Both the position numbers and the translations under genes were made by a program. From an uncultured Oscillospiraceae bacterium (GTDB taxonomy: Bacteria; Bacillota; Clostridia; Oscillospirales; Oscillospiraceae): a stretch of DNA of 64,000 nt. Below the pieces are notes generated by a model. It saw only the letters and a list, made by a program, of their open reading frames with translations, did no database searches and was not told the origin of the DNA. Every line of letters begins with the position of its first letter. Positions within the stretch are counted from its first letter, which is position 1. Shown here one piece after another: positions 42,460 through 50,138 of this stretch. The DNA is taken from NCBI GenBank assembly GCA_900756575.1, contig CAAEKQ010000008.1:11274-75273 (forward strand), given 5' to 3'.

Positions 42460-42594
42460 GTAATTGAACGTAAGGAGAGGGGTTCCAAGAGGGGCCCGGA
42501 ACCAAGAGTTCAAAAATCAAAACAACGAAGTTCACAGCCGAACGAATCCGATTTGGCAGGGAACAGAATATAGAATTCATTGGAGGAATGACTT

Positions 42595-43029
42595 ATGTTG
42601 CCCAGTATTTTTGGTGAAGATTTGTTTGATGATATGTTCGATATGGACGCCATGTTTGGCAGAAAGAATCCCCTGTACGGTAAGCATGCAAAGAACCTTA
42701 TGAAGACCGATATCCGGGAAACCGATAAGACCTATGAGCTGGATATCGACCTGCCCGGTTTTAAAAAGGACGAGATTCAGGTAGAGCTGGAGAACGGTTA
42801 TCTGACCATCCGCGCTGAGAAGGGCCTGAATAAGGACGAGCAGGATAAGAAGGGTCGTTACATTCGTCAGGAGCGTTACGCCGGTGCAATGAGCCGTAGC
42901 TTCTATGTTGGCACTGCTGTTACCGTTGAGGATATGGGTGCAAAATTTGAAAACGGCATTCTGCAAATCACCGTTCCCAAGGAGCCGAAAAAGGAGCTTC
43001 CCAGAAAGAACACCCTTGCTATTGAGTAA
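42595..43029 (+). CDS. Small heat-shock protein, Hsp20/alpha-crystallin family
   Basis: A 144-residue ATP-independent chaperone that holds unfolding proteins. The alpha-crystallin domain (about 37-130) starts MKTDIRETDKTYELDIDLPG and ends with the AKFENGILQITVPK motif; the C-terminal tail contains LAIE in place of a clear IxI motif. TTGGAGGA precedes the ATG. A CIRCE element over the promoter indicates HrcA heat-shock repression, which is more usual for groESL and dnaK than for hsp20. Monocistronic. Confidence 0.95.
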   Translation: MLPSIFGEDLFDDMFDMDAMFGRKNPLYGKHAKNLMKTDIRETDKTYELDIDLPGFKKDEIQVELENGYLTIRAEKGLNKDEQDKKGRYIRQERYAGAMSRSFYVGTAVTVEDMGAKFENGILQITVPKEPKKELPRKNTLAIE

Positions 43030-43055
43030 TTTCATATACCCTCTCTAAAGCAAAC

Positions 43056-43085
43056 GGGCCGCCCCCAAGGGCGGCCTATTTGCAT
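43056..43085 (+). terminator. Terminator of the hsp20 gene
   Basis: An 8-bp stem GGCCGCCC/GGGCGGCC, then TATTTGCATCTTTTT. A second perfect 10-bp hairpin TCCGGTAGAA/TTCTACCGGA with a T-rich tail follows at 43113-43153. Confidence 0.8.
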
Positions 43086-43112
43086 CTTTTTACCTTCTCT
43101 TTTTCATATCAC

Positions 43113-43153
43113 TCCGGTAGAATTTGCCTTCTACCGGAAGTTTTCGGTTTTTC
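43113..43153 (+). terminator. Second hairpin between hsp20 and the uracil permease
   Basis: Stem 43113-43122 with 43129-43138, then AGTTTTCGGTTTTTC. It acts as a backup terminator. Confidence 0.7.
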
Positions 43154-43174
43154 ATGCATTTCGTAAAAATATAC

Positions 43175-43203
43175 TTGCAAAACAGGTCGCGCATCTGTAT
43201 AAT
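43175..43203 (+). promoter_or_regulatory. Promoter of the uracil permease gene
   Basis: TTGCAA (43175-43180), 17 bp, TATAAT (43198-43203). The short leader leaves no room for a PyrR attenuator. Confidence 0.82.
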
Positions 43204-43237
43204 AGGGAGGATTATGTAAAAAGAGGAGGAATTCAAT

Positions 43238-44575
43238 ATGAATCAGGACGCGATCTATGATGCTCGCCAGCTGGGCGTTCCCAAAATGCTTCTGCTTGGT
43301 CTTCAGCATATGTTCGCCATGTTTGGCGCAACGATTCTCGTCCCCGCTATCACTGGTCTTTCCATTTCCGCAACGCTGCTGTTTGCAGGTCTGGGCACTT
43401 TGCTCTTCCACCTGATTACCGGCAGAAAGGTGCCCGCATTTTTGGGCAGTTCCTTCGCATTTTTAGGGGCTTATGGCCTTGTTACCGCCTCCGGCGCAGA
43501 GATTCCATTGACGTATTCCAGCTTTGGTGTCGCTTGCGCCGGACTTTTGTATCTTGTGCTGGCTCTGCTGTTCAAGGTCTTCGGCGCACAGAAGGTCATG
43601 CGTTACTTCCCGCCCATTGTCACCGGCCCCGTTATCATTGCCATTGGCCTGACCCTGTCTCAAAGTGCCATTGACAACTGTGGCAACAACTGGCTGGTGG
43701 CGCTGGTGGCCATCCTTGTGGTTATCATCTTCAACATCTGGGGCAAGGGAATGCTGAAAATCATCCCCATTCTGCTGGGTGTAGTAGCAAGCTATGTGTT
43801 CTCCATGATTGTGGATGCGCCCACTCGCGCAACCCTGGTTGAGCATGTGTCTCAGGCCGCCTGGATTGGTCTTCCTGTCAAGTGGGAGAACACCGCGCTG
43901 TCCATCTTCGGAAACAACTTTGACGGTGGTATGCTGGTCACTGCGATCATTACCATTATGCCCATCGCTCTGGCTACCATGGTAGAGCACATCGGCGACA
44001 TCTGCGCAATCTCCTCCACCGTGGAAAAGAACTTTGTTTCCGACCCCGGTCTCCATCGCACCCTCACCGGTGACGGCATGGCAACCACCATCGCCGCCCT
44101 GTTTGGTGCCCCTGCTAACACCACCTATGGCGAGAATACCGGCGTTCTGGCGCTGTCCAAGGTCTATGACCCCCGTGTCATCCGTCTGGCTGCCGTGTTC
44201 GCTGTGATTCTCTCCTTCTGCCCCAAGTTTGCAGCCATCATCGGCGCGATGCCCGCTGCTACCATTGGCGGCGTCAGCCTGGTGCTCTACGGTATGATTT
44301 CCGCAGTCGGTGTTCGTAACGTAGTGGAGAATCAGGTAGACTTCACCAAGAGCCGCAACGTTCTGATTGCCGCGCTGATTCTGGTGCTGTCCATTGGCAT
44401 CAAGTATTCCGCTGCCGGCGCGATTACCTTCCACATTGCTTCCTTCACCATCAGCCTCTCCGGCCTGGCAGTGGGCGCAATCGTGGGTATTGTGATGAAC
44501 GCTGTCCTGCCCGGTAAGGACTATAAATTCCAGAAGGATGACGAGGGTTCTACTTCCGTCAACTTTAAGGTGTAA
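43238..44575 (+). CDS. uraA: Uracil permease, NCS2 (UraA/PyrP) family
   Basis: A 445-residue membrane transporter with about 14 helices that takes up uracil by proton symport. Family motifs are QHMFAMFGATILVP in TM1, FLGSSFAFLG in TM3, the signature GLTLSQSAID, the Glu-bearing VEHIGDICAISS in TM8 and GAPANTTYGENTGVLALSKV in TM10. AGAGGAGG precedes the ATG. It is monocistronic and lies apart from other pyrimidine genes. Confidence 0.93.
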   Translation: MNQDAIYDARQLGVPKMLLLGLQHMFAMFGATILVPAITGLSISATLLFAGLGTLLFHLITGRKVPAFLGSSFAFLGAYGLVTASGAEIPLTYSSFGVACAGLLYLVLALLFKVFGAQKVMRYFPPIVTGPVIIAIGLTLSQSAIDNCGNNWLVALVAILVVIIFNIWGKGMLKIIPILLGVVASYVFSMIVDAPTRATLVEHVSQAAWIGLPVKWENTALSIFGNNFDGGMLVTAIITIMPIALATMVEHIGDICAISSTVEKNFVSDPGLHRTLTGDGMATTIAALFGAPANTTYGENTGVLALSKVYDPRVIRLAAVFAVILSFCPKFAAIIGAMPAATIGGVSLVLYGMISAVGVRNVVENQVDFTKSRNVLIAALILVLSIGIKYSAAGAITFHIASFTISLSGLAVGAIVGIVMNAVLPGKDYKFQKDDEGSTSVNFKV

Positions 44576-44581
44576 TATTTC

Positions 44582-44618
44582 TAAGGCAATACCGCACAAA
44601 TCGTCAGGTGTTGCCCTA
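44582..44618. repeat. Short form of the TAAGGCAA repeat
   Basis: A 37-bp element starts TAAGGCAATACCGCACAAAT and ends GGTGTTGCCCTA, the same ends as the element at 27818-27983 but with the interior missing. Flanks are also similar (ATTTC on the left, CTAAC on the right). Confidence 0.65.
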
Positions 44619-44627
44619 ACTTGATCC

Positions 44628-44668
44628 ATAAAAGTCGCATCGGAATGAGTCCGATGCGACTTTTGATT
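44628..44668. terminator. Bidirectional terminator between uraA and the MaoC-like gene
   Basis: A 15-bp perfect stem AAAAGTCGCATCGGA/TCCGATGCGACTTTT (44630-44644 with 44650-44664), with T runs on both strands. Confidence 0.9.
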
Positions 44669-45931
44669 TTATCCCTTACTCGGCAGCACCACAGTGGCTG
44701 CAATCACCTGTGCAATTCCGCCGTCGGGCCAATTCTCTGCCCAGCAGATCAGGTCAATGAGGTGCTCGCCCTTTTCATTGACATACTTTCTGGTGACGTA
44801 GCCCTTTCCGATGATGCAGTCGGAGCACATACCGTGATGATCCACGCACCGTCCCGCCACCTCGGGCACTTGATTGAGGAACGAATCCGGCGCACCGTCA
44901 TCGGACATAAAGTGCCAGTCGATATACCGCAGGAAGCCGTCGTCGCCCATGTAGTTGGTGAGCAGTCGAATCAGCATATTCCGTCCGGTGGTGTTATAGA
45001 ACATGGCTCTGCCGCCCGGTTGATTTCGGTGGCAATAGTGGGCTGCGGTGTCGAAATAGTAGATGCCATAGTCATCGGCAAAGGGCTGCATTCTTCTGCG
45101 GCCTTCCTTGGTCTTGATGACATCTCTCAGGGGCTGCTGGCCCATAATCTGGAGGCCGTGGCCCTTAATCATGTCCATCTCGGTCCAGGGGCCGGAGCAA
45201 ATGGGTGTGGGATGGTCGCCCACCTGAACGTCCTCCCAATACAGGGTGTCTGCGCCGCGAATGAACTCCTTGTCCCATAGGTCGGAGATGAACTCCCAGT
45301 CCTCCTCGGTGTAATGGTGCACCTCGGGATGATGCATCTTCGGCATTTTTCCGCCGGGGCCACCGGGACCGCCGCCCAGCAGGGGACCCTTTGGCCCGGT
45401 ATAATCGTCCTTGTAGAAGGAGAACACATTATGTCCCCGGGTAATGCCGGACATCACCAGCTCACCTCGCTGGTTATACAGGCTGCCCCGTCCTTCCAGA
45501 CGCATATAACGGCCCTCGCTGCCCTCCGACGGAGTCAGATCCTCGATAATCATGTCGTCACAGACCGTGGTAAAGGTATCACCGGGATAAATGGGTGCAT
45601 ACATAATAAACGCGCCGCCGTCATTGGCTCGCTGGAGCTTGTCACCAAAATCCATGGGCAGCATGGGGAACATGGCGCCCGGTTCCTTCCAGCAGGGAAT
45701 GGCAATGATGGAGCCGTATTTCGTGTTCTTTGCGTATTCATCGTCGTTGAACAGGGGATTCCAGGGGTCCCAGGCGTTGGCGTACAGCCGCATTAGTGTG
45801 GGATCGGCGGGAGTTACTGGGAACATGGTGGGCTTTCCGATCTGCTCCTGGAGCTTTTTTCTGGTCTCGTCCAGAATTTTCTCCTCTCTGGGGCTGTACT
45901 GGCCGGGATAAACGGTTTTGAAATTGCTCAT
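44669..45931 (-). CDS. MaoC-like double hot-dog acyl dehydratase family protein
   Basis: A 420-residue protein with two hot-dog segments: an N-terminal FAS1-like dehydratase domain (about 35-190, with DPTLMRLYANAWDPWNPLF and YPGDTFTT) and a C-terminal MaoC-like part (about 240-420). They are joined by a linker with GGGPGGPGGKMPKMHHPEVHHY, rich in Gly, Pro and His. Such proteins hydrate or dehydrate enoyl-CoA-type thioesters; active-site residues cannot be fixed by eye. ATG 45931 is chosen because AAGGAG lies upstream. It follows a solute-binding lipoprotein gene in one operon, separated by a hairpin. Substrate unknown. Confidence 0.75.
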   Translation of the reverse strand: MSNFKTVYPGQYSPREEKILDETRKKLQEQIGKPTMFPVTPADPTLMRLYANAWDPWNPLFNDDEYAKNTKYGSIIAIPCWKEPGAMFPMLPMDFGDKLQRANDGGAFIMYAPIYPGDTFTTVCDDMIIEDLTPSEGSEGRYMRLEGRGSLYNQRGELVMSGITRGHNVFSFYKDDYTGPKGPLLGGGPGGPGGKMPKMHHPEVHHYTEEDWEFISDLWDKEFIRGADTLYWEDVQVGDHPTPICSGPWTEMDMIKGHGLQIMGQQPLRDVIKTKEGRRRMQPFADDYGIYYFDTAAHYCHRNQPGGRAMFYNTTGRNMLIRLLTNYMGDDGFLRYIDWHFMSDDGAPDSFLNQVPEVAGRCVDHHGMCSDCIIGKGYVTRKYVNEKGEHLIDLICWAENWPDGGIAQVIAATVVLPSKG

Positions 45932-45953
45932 GGGGAATTTACTCCTTTCTTTC

Positions 45954-45983
45954 AAAAGGGCGGCACGGAGTCCCGCGCCGCCC
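45954..45983 (-). terminator. Intercistronic terminator-like hairpin
   Basis: On the minus strand GGGCGGC..GGGACTCC..GCCGCCC (45983-45958) is followed by TTTT. It lies between the solute-binding protein gene and the MaoC-like gene and would lower expression of the second. Confidence 0.6.
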
Positions 45984-46008
45984 AATTCGCTATGTGGTGA
46001 GTGGAATG

Positions 46009-47784
46009 TTATCTGCTCTCGTAACGGGAGTATGCAGTTTCATAGAAGGACTGAAGCTCGGCAAGGCCCATTGCCTCGACTTCTGCAACATAGGCGTTCC
46101 AGGTGTCGTCGTTAAGCTCGGACTCGCCCATCATAAACTTGGAGATTTCCGTTGCAACATGGGTGTAGATATCGGAGTTGATCTGTGCCATGTCTTCTGC
46201 TTCCTCGGCGGTAAAGGCCAGGGTGGGAGTAGCGGAGAACAGAGCCTTAGAGGTGTCGTAATCCAGCCAGATGTTCTTGGCTTCGTTGACGTAGTCCTCG
46301 TTAATGGGGTTGTTCTTATTGACGATCTGGAAGCCGGGGCCCTCATCCAGCGCATAGATGACCTGATAGCTCACCAGTTCCTCATTGCGCTCCAGCATCA
46401 GAGGCAGCATCTGCTTGACGCCGTTTACGACTTCATAACTCTCGCCTTCCTCAAAGCCGAAGTTGACTGCGGATGCGCCGTCGGTGCTGTAGAACCAATC
46501 CAGGAACTGCACAGCCTTTTCGGGCTCTGCGCAGGAAGCGGTCACGACGATGTTCTTCATACCGGAGGTGCGCTGCTTGGCATACTCGTAGTTATACTCC
46601 TTGGGAGCCTCGCTGCCCTCGGGATAGGTCATATGGACTGCCTTGAGATCCAGGCCATAGTTGGTCTTCATGTTGGTAAGGTCACGATCCATGCCGCCAA
46701 ACAGTGCGGTGGCGCCGGAGGTCTGGAGGGAATCGTCAAACATCTGGGCATAGGCATAGTCGGGGTTGATGTAGCCGGCCTTGAATGCTCTCGAGAAGAA
46801 CTCTACAAAATCACGGAGCTCATCGGAAGTTCCGTCGTATACCAGTTCGTTGGTCTGGAGGTCAACCTTAAAGGCATGGCCGCCGGAGGTGCCGAATGCG
46901 TTGCAGAAGAAGCCACCGCGGATATCGCCGGAGTTGGAAACACCCATTGGATACTGCACGCCGTTGTTCTTCATCTTCTCGAAGACATTCATCCAATCCT
47001 CGGTGGTAACAGGCTCTTCCATGCCGGTTTCTTCCAGATAATCAGCACGAACCAGGGGGCCTTCGCGGACACCCTGAGGCTGGTCATAGATCATGGCGAT
47101 GGAATAGAGCTTGCCGGTATCGGTGGTCAGGTCACGGCGAACGTTGTCGTCAGCCTGGAGAATGGCATAGTAGTTGGGCGCATATTCGGGGATGATGTCG
47201 GTGAGGTCTACATAAACGTCGTCCTCAATGGCCTTGTCATAGCCGCCGTTGTATACAGAGGTTGCACCCATGGCACCGCAGTTGGACTCATAGATCAGAT
47301 CGGTCATGTCACCGGATGCGATCATCAGGTTATACTGCTCGTTGCAGACGGCCTCGGAGGCCTGCTTAAAGGTCAGGGTAACGCCCAGCTTTTCCTGAAC
47401 TCTCTGCCAGAACAGCAGATCCTTCTTCAGGGGCTGTTCGGCACCGCCCATGGCGCCCAGCTGTACCCAGAAGATGGAGAGGTCAAGACCATCTTCAAAC
47501 ATGGGAAGGTCATAGTCCTTTGCGCCGATGTGCTCAGAGTACCACTCGTTGGTGGGGCCCTGCTCTACGGTAGGTTCGTCAACAACAGAAGCCTCAGCCT
47601 CGGATGCGGGCTCGGTTTCCGATGCCGCAGGAGCCTGGCTCTGCTCGGGAGCCTTCTGGGACTCCTCCGCCACGGGCTGACTGGTCTGGTCACTGGTGGC
47701 CGCGCTGGACGTTCCGCCGCCGCAGCCTGCAAACAGACACACGATCATGGAAAGGCTCAGCAGCATTGCAACAAGTTTTTTCAT
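46009..47784 (-). CDS. Extracellular solute-binding lipoprotein (orphan)
   Basis: A 591-residue lipoprotein: signal peptide with lipobox LFAGC (lipidated Cys21), an acidic Ser/Ala/Glu-rich linker (about 25-80), then a family-1-type binding fold (about 95-585). The size and the WFYSTDGASAVNFGFEEGESY motif match LplA-like oligosaccharide-binding proteins in Firmicutes. No permease or ATPase gene lies nearby, so it either works with a transporter elsewhere or has another role. A palindrome TTAGTAAT-T-ATTACTAA upstream of its promoter may bind a regulator. Cotranscribed with the MaoC-like gene. Confidence 0.88.
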   Translation of the reverse strand: MKKLVAMLLSLSMIVCLFAGCGGGTSSAATSDQTSQPVAEESQKAPEQSQAPAASETEPASEAEASVVDEPTVEQGPTNEWYSEHIGAKDYDLPMFEDGLDLSIFWVQLGAMGGAEQPLKKDLLFWQRVQEKLGVTLTFKQASEAVCNEQYNLMIASGDMTDLIYESNCGAMGATSVYNGGYDKAIEDDVYVDLTDIIPEYAPNYYAILQADDNVRRDLTTDTGKLYSIAMIYDQPQGVREGPLVRADYLEETGMEEPVTTEDWMNVFEKMKNNGVQYPMGVSNSGDIRGGFFCNAFGTSGGHAFKVDLQTNELVYDGTSDELRDFVEFFSRAFKAGYINPDYAYAQMFDDSLQTSGATALFGGMDRDLTNMKTNYGLDLKAVHMTYPEGSEAPKEYNYEYAKQRTSGMKNIVVTASCAEPEKAVQFLDWFYSTDGASAVNFGFEEGESYEVVNGVKQMLPLMLERNEELVSYQVIYALDEGPGFQIVNKNNPINEDYVNEAKNIWLDYDTSKALFSATPTLAFTAEEAEDMAQINSDIYTHVATEISKFMMGESELNDDTWNAYVAEVEAMGLAELQSFYETAYSRYESR

Positions 47785-47859
47785 ATCTCTGATCTCCCTT
47801 CTTACAAAATGTGAATCATTTTGATTTTTACTTCACAATTTTGTAATAATTATAGTTTC

Positions 47860-47888
47860 ATTATATAAATTGTACTCCCATTTGTCTA
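47860..47888 (-). promoter_or_regulatory. Promoter of the solute-binding protein operon
   Basis: Minus strand: TAGACA (47888-47883), 17 bp, TATAAT (47865-47860). Confidence 0.75.
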
Positions 47889-47921
47889 CAGGGGATTCTA
47901 GATAATCTTTCCAGCTGGATT

Positions 47922-47938
47922 TTAGTAATTATTACTAA
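47922..47938. promoter_or_regulatory. Palindrome upstream of the solute-binding protein promoter
   Basis: TTAGTAAT-T-ATTACTAA is a perfect 8-bp inverted repeat centred about 45 bp upstream of the -35, a place suited to an activator site. Confidence 0.45.
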
Positions 47939-47983
47939 GAATCGTTCATTCTTCGTATGTATGCCAAACAATTTCAACAAAAT

Positions 47984-48030
47984 AGCACCCAAAAAACAGC
48001 GATTCAAACTGTCTTTTAGGTGCTTTTTTA
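47984..48030 (+). terminator. Terminator-like hairpin with no assigned plus-strand gene
   Basis: AGCACC..AAAA..CAG pairs with CTG..TTTT..AGGTGCT, followed by TTTTTTA on the plus strand. No plus-strand gene precedes it, so it could end a small RNA or antisense transcript. 47889-48140 holds nothing else that I can support. Confidence 0.5.
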
Positions 48031-48143
48031 CAATTAATTGGATGTAGGTATCAACCAAATGTATTATTTTGCGTGAGATTCTGCCCACAATTTTTCCGCG
48101 GTGGATGTACCCCAGATTGTTTTTTTGTCAACAATTTCATTTT

Positions 48144-48172
48144 TCAAAAAAGGGCCGTCCGCAGACAGCCCT
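48144..48172 (-). terminator. Terminator of sufCB
   Basis: On the minus strand GGGCTGTC pairs with GGACGGCCC (with one G-U) around TGC, followed by TTTTTTG. Confidence 0.85.
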
Positions 48173-48189
48173 TTTGATGATGAACTTAA

Positions 48190-49119
48190 TTACCGCAGGA
48201 AGCCCTCGAGGATCTTCTGCTCTGCCTCCTCGGCGGTCAGGCCAAGAGTCATGAGCTTGAGAATCTGCTCGCCGGCAATCTTACCGATGGCAGCCTCGTG
48301 AATCAGGCTGGCGTCTACATGGTTGGCGCTGATTTCCGGAATGGAGCGCACCTTGGCGTGATTCATGATGATGGCATCGCACTGCACATGGCCAAAGCAC
48401 TGAGCATTGCCCTGGACTCTGGGATAGAACACCTGAGCGGAGTTGTCCTTGGCCACGGAGCGGGAGGTCACCTGACATTTGGAGTCGGTGCCGTTCAGAA
48501 ATACGTCCACCTCGGAATCCGCCGTCTGATCTCCATGGGTCAGCAGCTTTTCCTGAATCTGAAGCTCGGCCCCGTCGCCCACCTCGCACTTGGTATAGCG
48601 CTTGGTGCTGTCTACGCCGCCGATCTGGCTCATGTCCAAAAATACCGTGGAGCCCTCGCCGATATAGAGAATGGTCTGAGGGTTCAGAATTTTTCCGCCG
48701 GTGCCGTTGCCTGCGCCATAGTGCTTTTCGGAATAGCGCACCTTGGCGTTCTTGCCCACGTAAAACGTATGAATGCCATTGTGGCGGCTATCCTCGCAGC
48801 CGCAGTTATGGATGCCGCAGCCAGCCACGATGTTGACATCAACGCCGTCGGCAATATGAAAATCATTGTAAACCAGGTCGTCCATACCGGATTCGGTAAT
48901 CACAACAGGGATAGATACGGTTTCGCCCTGAGTGCCCGCCTTGATATAGATATCAATGCCGGGCTTATCCTCCTTGGGTACAATTTCGATATGCTCGGAA
49001 GAATGGCGGACAAAGCCCTTGCCGTTGAGCCGCAGGTTGAATGCGCCCTCCTCCGGCATTTTCTTCATGTCTGCAACCTTCTGGAGCATCATTTTCTGAA
49101 TTTCTGTAAGCTGTGCCAT
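48190..49119 (-). CDS. sufB: SufB/SufD-family Fe-S scaffold protein (short, SmsB-like)
   Basis: A 309-residue SufBD-domain protein, much shorter than classical SufB (about 465). The parallel beta-helix core is visible and the conserved C-terminal end is intact: GHVQCDAIIMNHAKVRSIPE, then HEAAIGKIAGEQ and GLTAEEAEQKILEGF. A Cys cluster AGCGIHNCGCED lies near residue 98. With SufC it forms the complex that assembles iron-sulfur clusters. Its ATG follows the sufC stop with no gap. The short length and the two-gene locus match the minimal SMS-type (SmsCB) system. Confidence 0.9.
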   Translation of the reverse strand: MAQLTEIQKMMLQKVADMKKMPEEGAFNLRLNGKGFVRHSSEHIEIVPKEDKPGIDIYIKAGTQGETVSIPVVITESGMDDLVYNDFHIADGVDVNIVAGCGIHNCGCEDSRHNGIHTFYVGKNAKVRYSEKHYGAGNGTGGKILNPQTILYIGEGSTVFLDMSQIGGVDSTKRYTKCEVGDGAELQIQEKLLTHGDQTADSEVDVFLNGTDSKCQVTSRSVAKDNSAQVFYPRVQGNAQCFGHVQCDAIIMNHAKVRSIPEISANHVDASLIHEAAIGKIAGEQILKLMTLGLTAEEAEQKILEGFLR

Positions 49120-49845
49120 TTATGCTTCCTCCAAATAGCTGCAAGAGCCGGTGGTATTCGCCAAAATCTTTGGGAAAATGTCTTCTACCGGGCCCTGATC
49201 TACAATTTCGCCGCCGGATACCAGAACGATCTCGTCAGCCAGCCGAATGATCCGCTCCTGATGGGAGATGATGATCATGGAAGCAGGGGAGTCCCGATGA
49301 ATGGCCTCAAAGGTCGCGGTGAGACGGCTAAAGCTCCAAAGGTCAATGCCTGCCTCGGGCTCGTCGAAAATCATCAGATCGCCGCCCTTGGCCAGGATTG
49401 TAGCGATTTCAATGCGCTTGAGCTCGCCGCCGGACAGACTGCTGTCAACGTCACGGTCAATATATTCTCTGGAACATAGGCCAACCTGGGTTAAAAACTT
49501 ACATCCGTCCTCCATGCTGAGATTCTTTCCCGCTGCACAGGACAATAGATCGTTTACCTTCATGCCCTTAAATCTGGGAGGCTGCTGGAATCCGTAACTG
49601 ACGCCAAGGCGGGCCCGCTGGGTGACATCCAAATCAGTAATATCTTCTCCCTTCCAGAGAAGCTGGCCGGAGGTGGGCTTTTCAATGCCCATAATCAGCT
49701 TTGCCAGGGTAGATTTACCGCCGCCATTGGGGCCGGTAATCACCACAAACTTGCCGTCCGGAATCGTGAGGTTCAGATTTTTCAGAATCTCAGAGGTTCC
49801 GTTATCTGTTTCTACCGAAAAGCAGAGATTTTTAATTTCAAGCAT
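49120..49845 (-). CDS. sufC: Fe-S cluster assembly ATPase SufC
   Basis: A 241-residue ABC-type ATPase: Walker A GPNGGGKST (38-46), a Q-loop in YGFQQPPRFKG, signature SLSGGELKRIEI, Walker B DLMIFDEPEAGID and the switch His in ISHQERI, all as in SufC. It energises the SufB scaffold. It is first in the sufCB operon; no sufS or sufU is adjacent, so the sulfur donor must lie elsewhere. Confidence 0.95.
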   Translation of the reverse strand: MLEIKNLCFSVETDNGTSEILKNLNLTIPDGKFVVITGPNGGGKSTLAKLIMGIEKPTSGQLLWKGEDITDLDVTQRARLGVSYGFQQPPRFKGMKVNDLLSCAAGKNLSMEDGCKFLTQVGLCSREYIDRDVDSSLSGGELKRIEIATILAKGGDLMIFDEPEAGIDLWSFSRLTATFEAIHRDSPASMIIISHQERIIRLADEIVLVSGGEIVDQGPVEDIFPKILANTTGSCSYLEEA

Positions 49846-49881
49846 AATTCTGCATCCTTTTTCCGTTTTCTTTCGAATTAT

Positions 49882-49909
49882 ATCATACTATTTTATAATA
49901 ATTTGTCAA
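49882..49909 (-). promoter_or_regulatory. Promoter of sufCB
   Basis: Minus strand: TTGACA (49909-49904), 16 bp, TATGAT (49887-49882). Confidence 0.78.
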
Positions 49910-49989
49910 GAAAAATCACCCAACCGATTTGCTTCGCCGTTTTTTCTTCCATCTGATCTATATTTAATATAGTATCTTGTACATTTTGT

Positions 49990-50018
49990 TTGCTTTACCG
50001 GCTGGAATCTGATATAAT
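49990..50018 (+). promoter_or_regulatory. Promoter of dnaA
   Basis: TTGCTT (49990-49995), 17 bp, TATAAT (50013-50018). The leader is about 115 nt. No DnaA box is evident here, unlike after dnaA. Confidence 0.78.
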
Positions 50019-50138
50019 AAAGCGTAAAACTATCTGTATTTTTAGCTTATGGCAGCGCCATAGGCGGATTCTGTGCGCAAAAATAGGCTCAACCCTATGG
50101 TTTTGCCTTGGATATCCACTTTAGAGAGGAGAAAAAAT

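Noticed and set aside
47861..48088. 75-codon minus-strand frame upstream of the solute-binding protein gene
   Set aside because: A/T-rich, no RBS, crosses the hairpin, the palindrome and the promoter.
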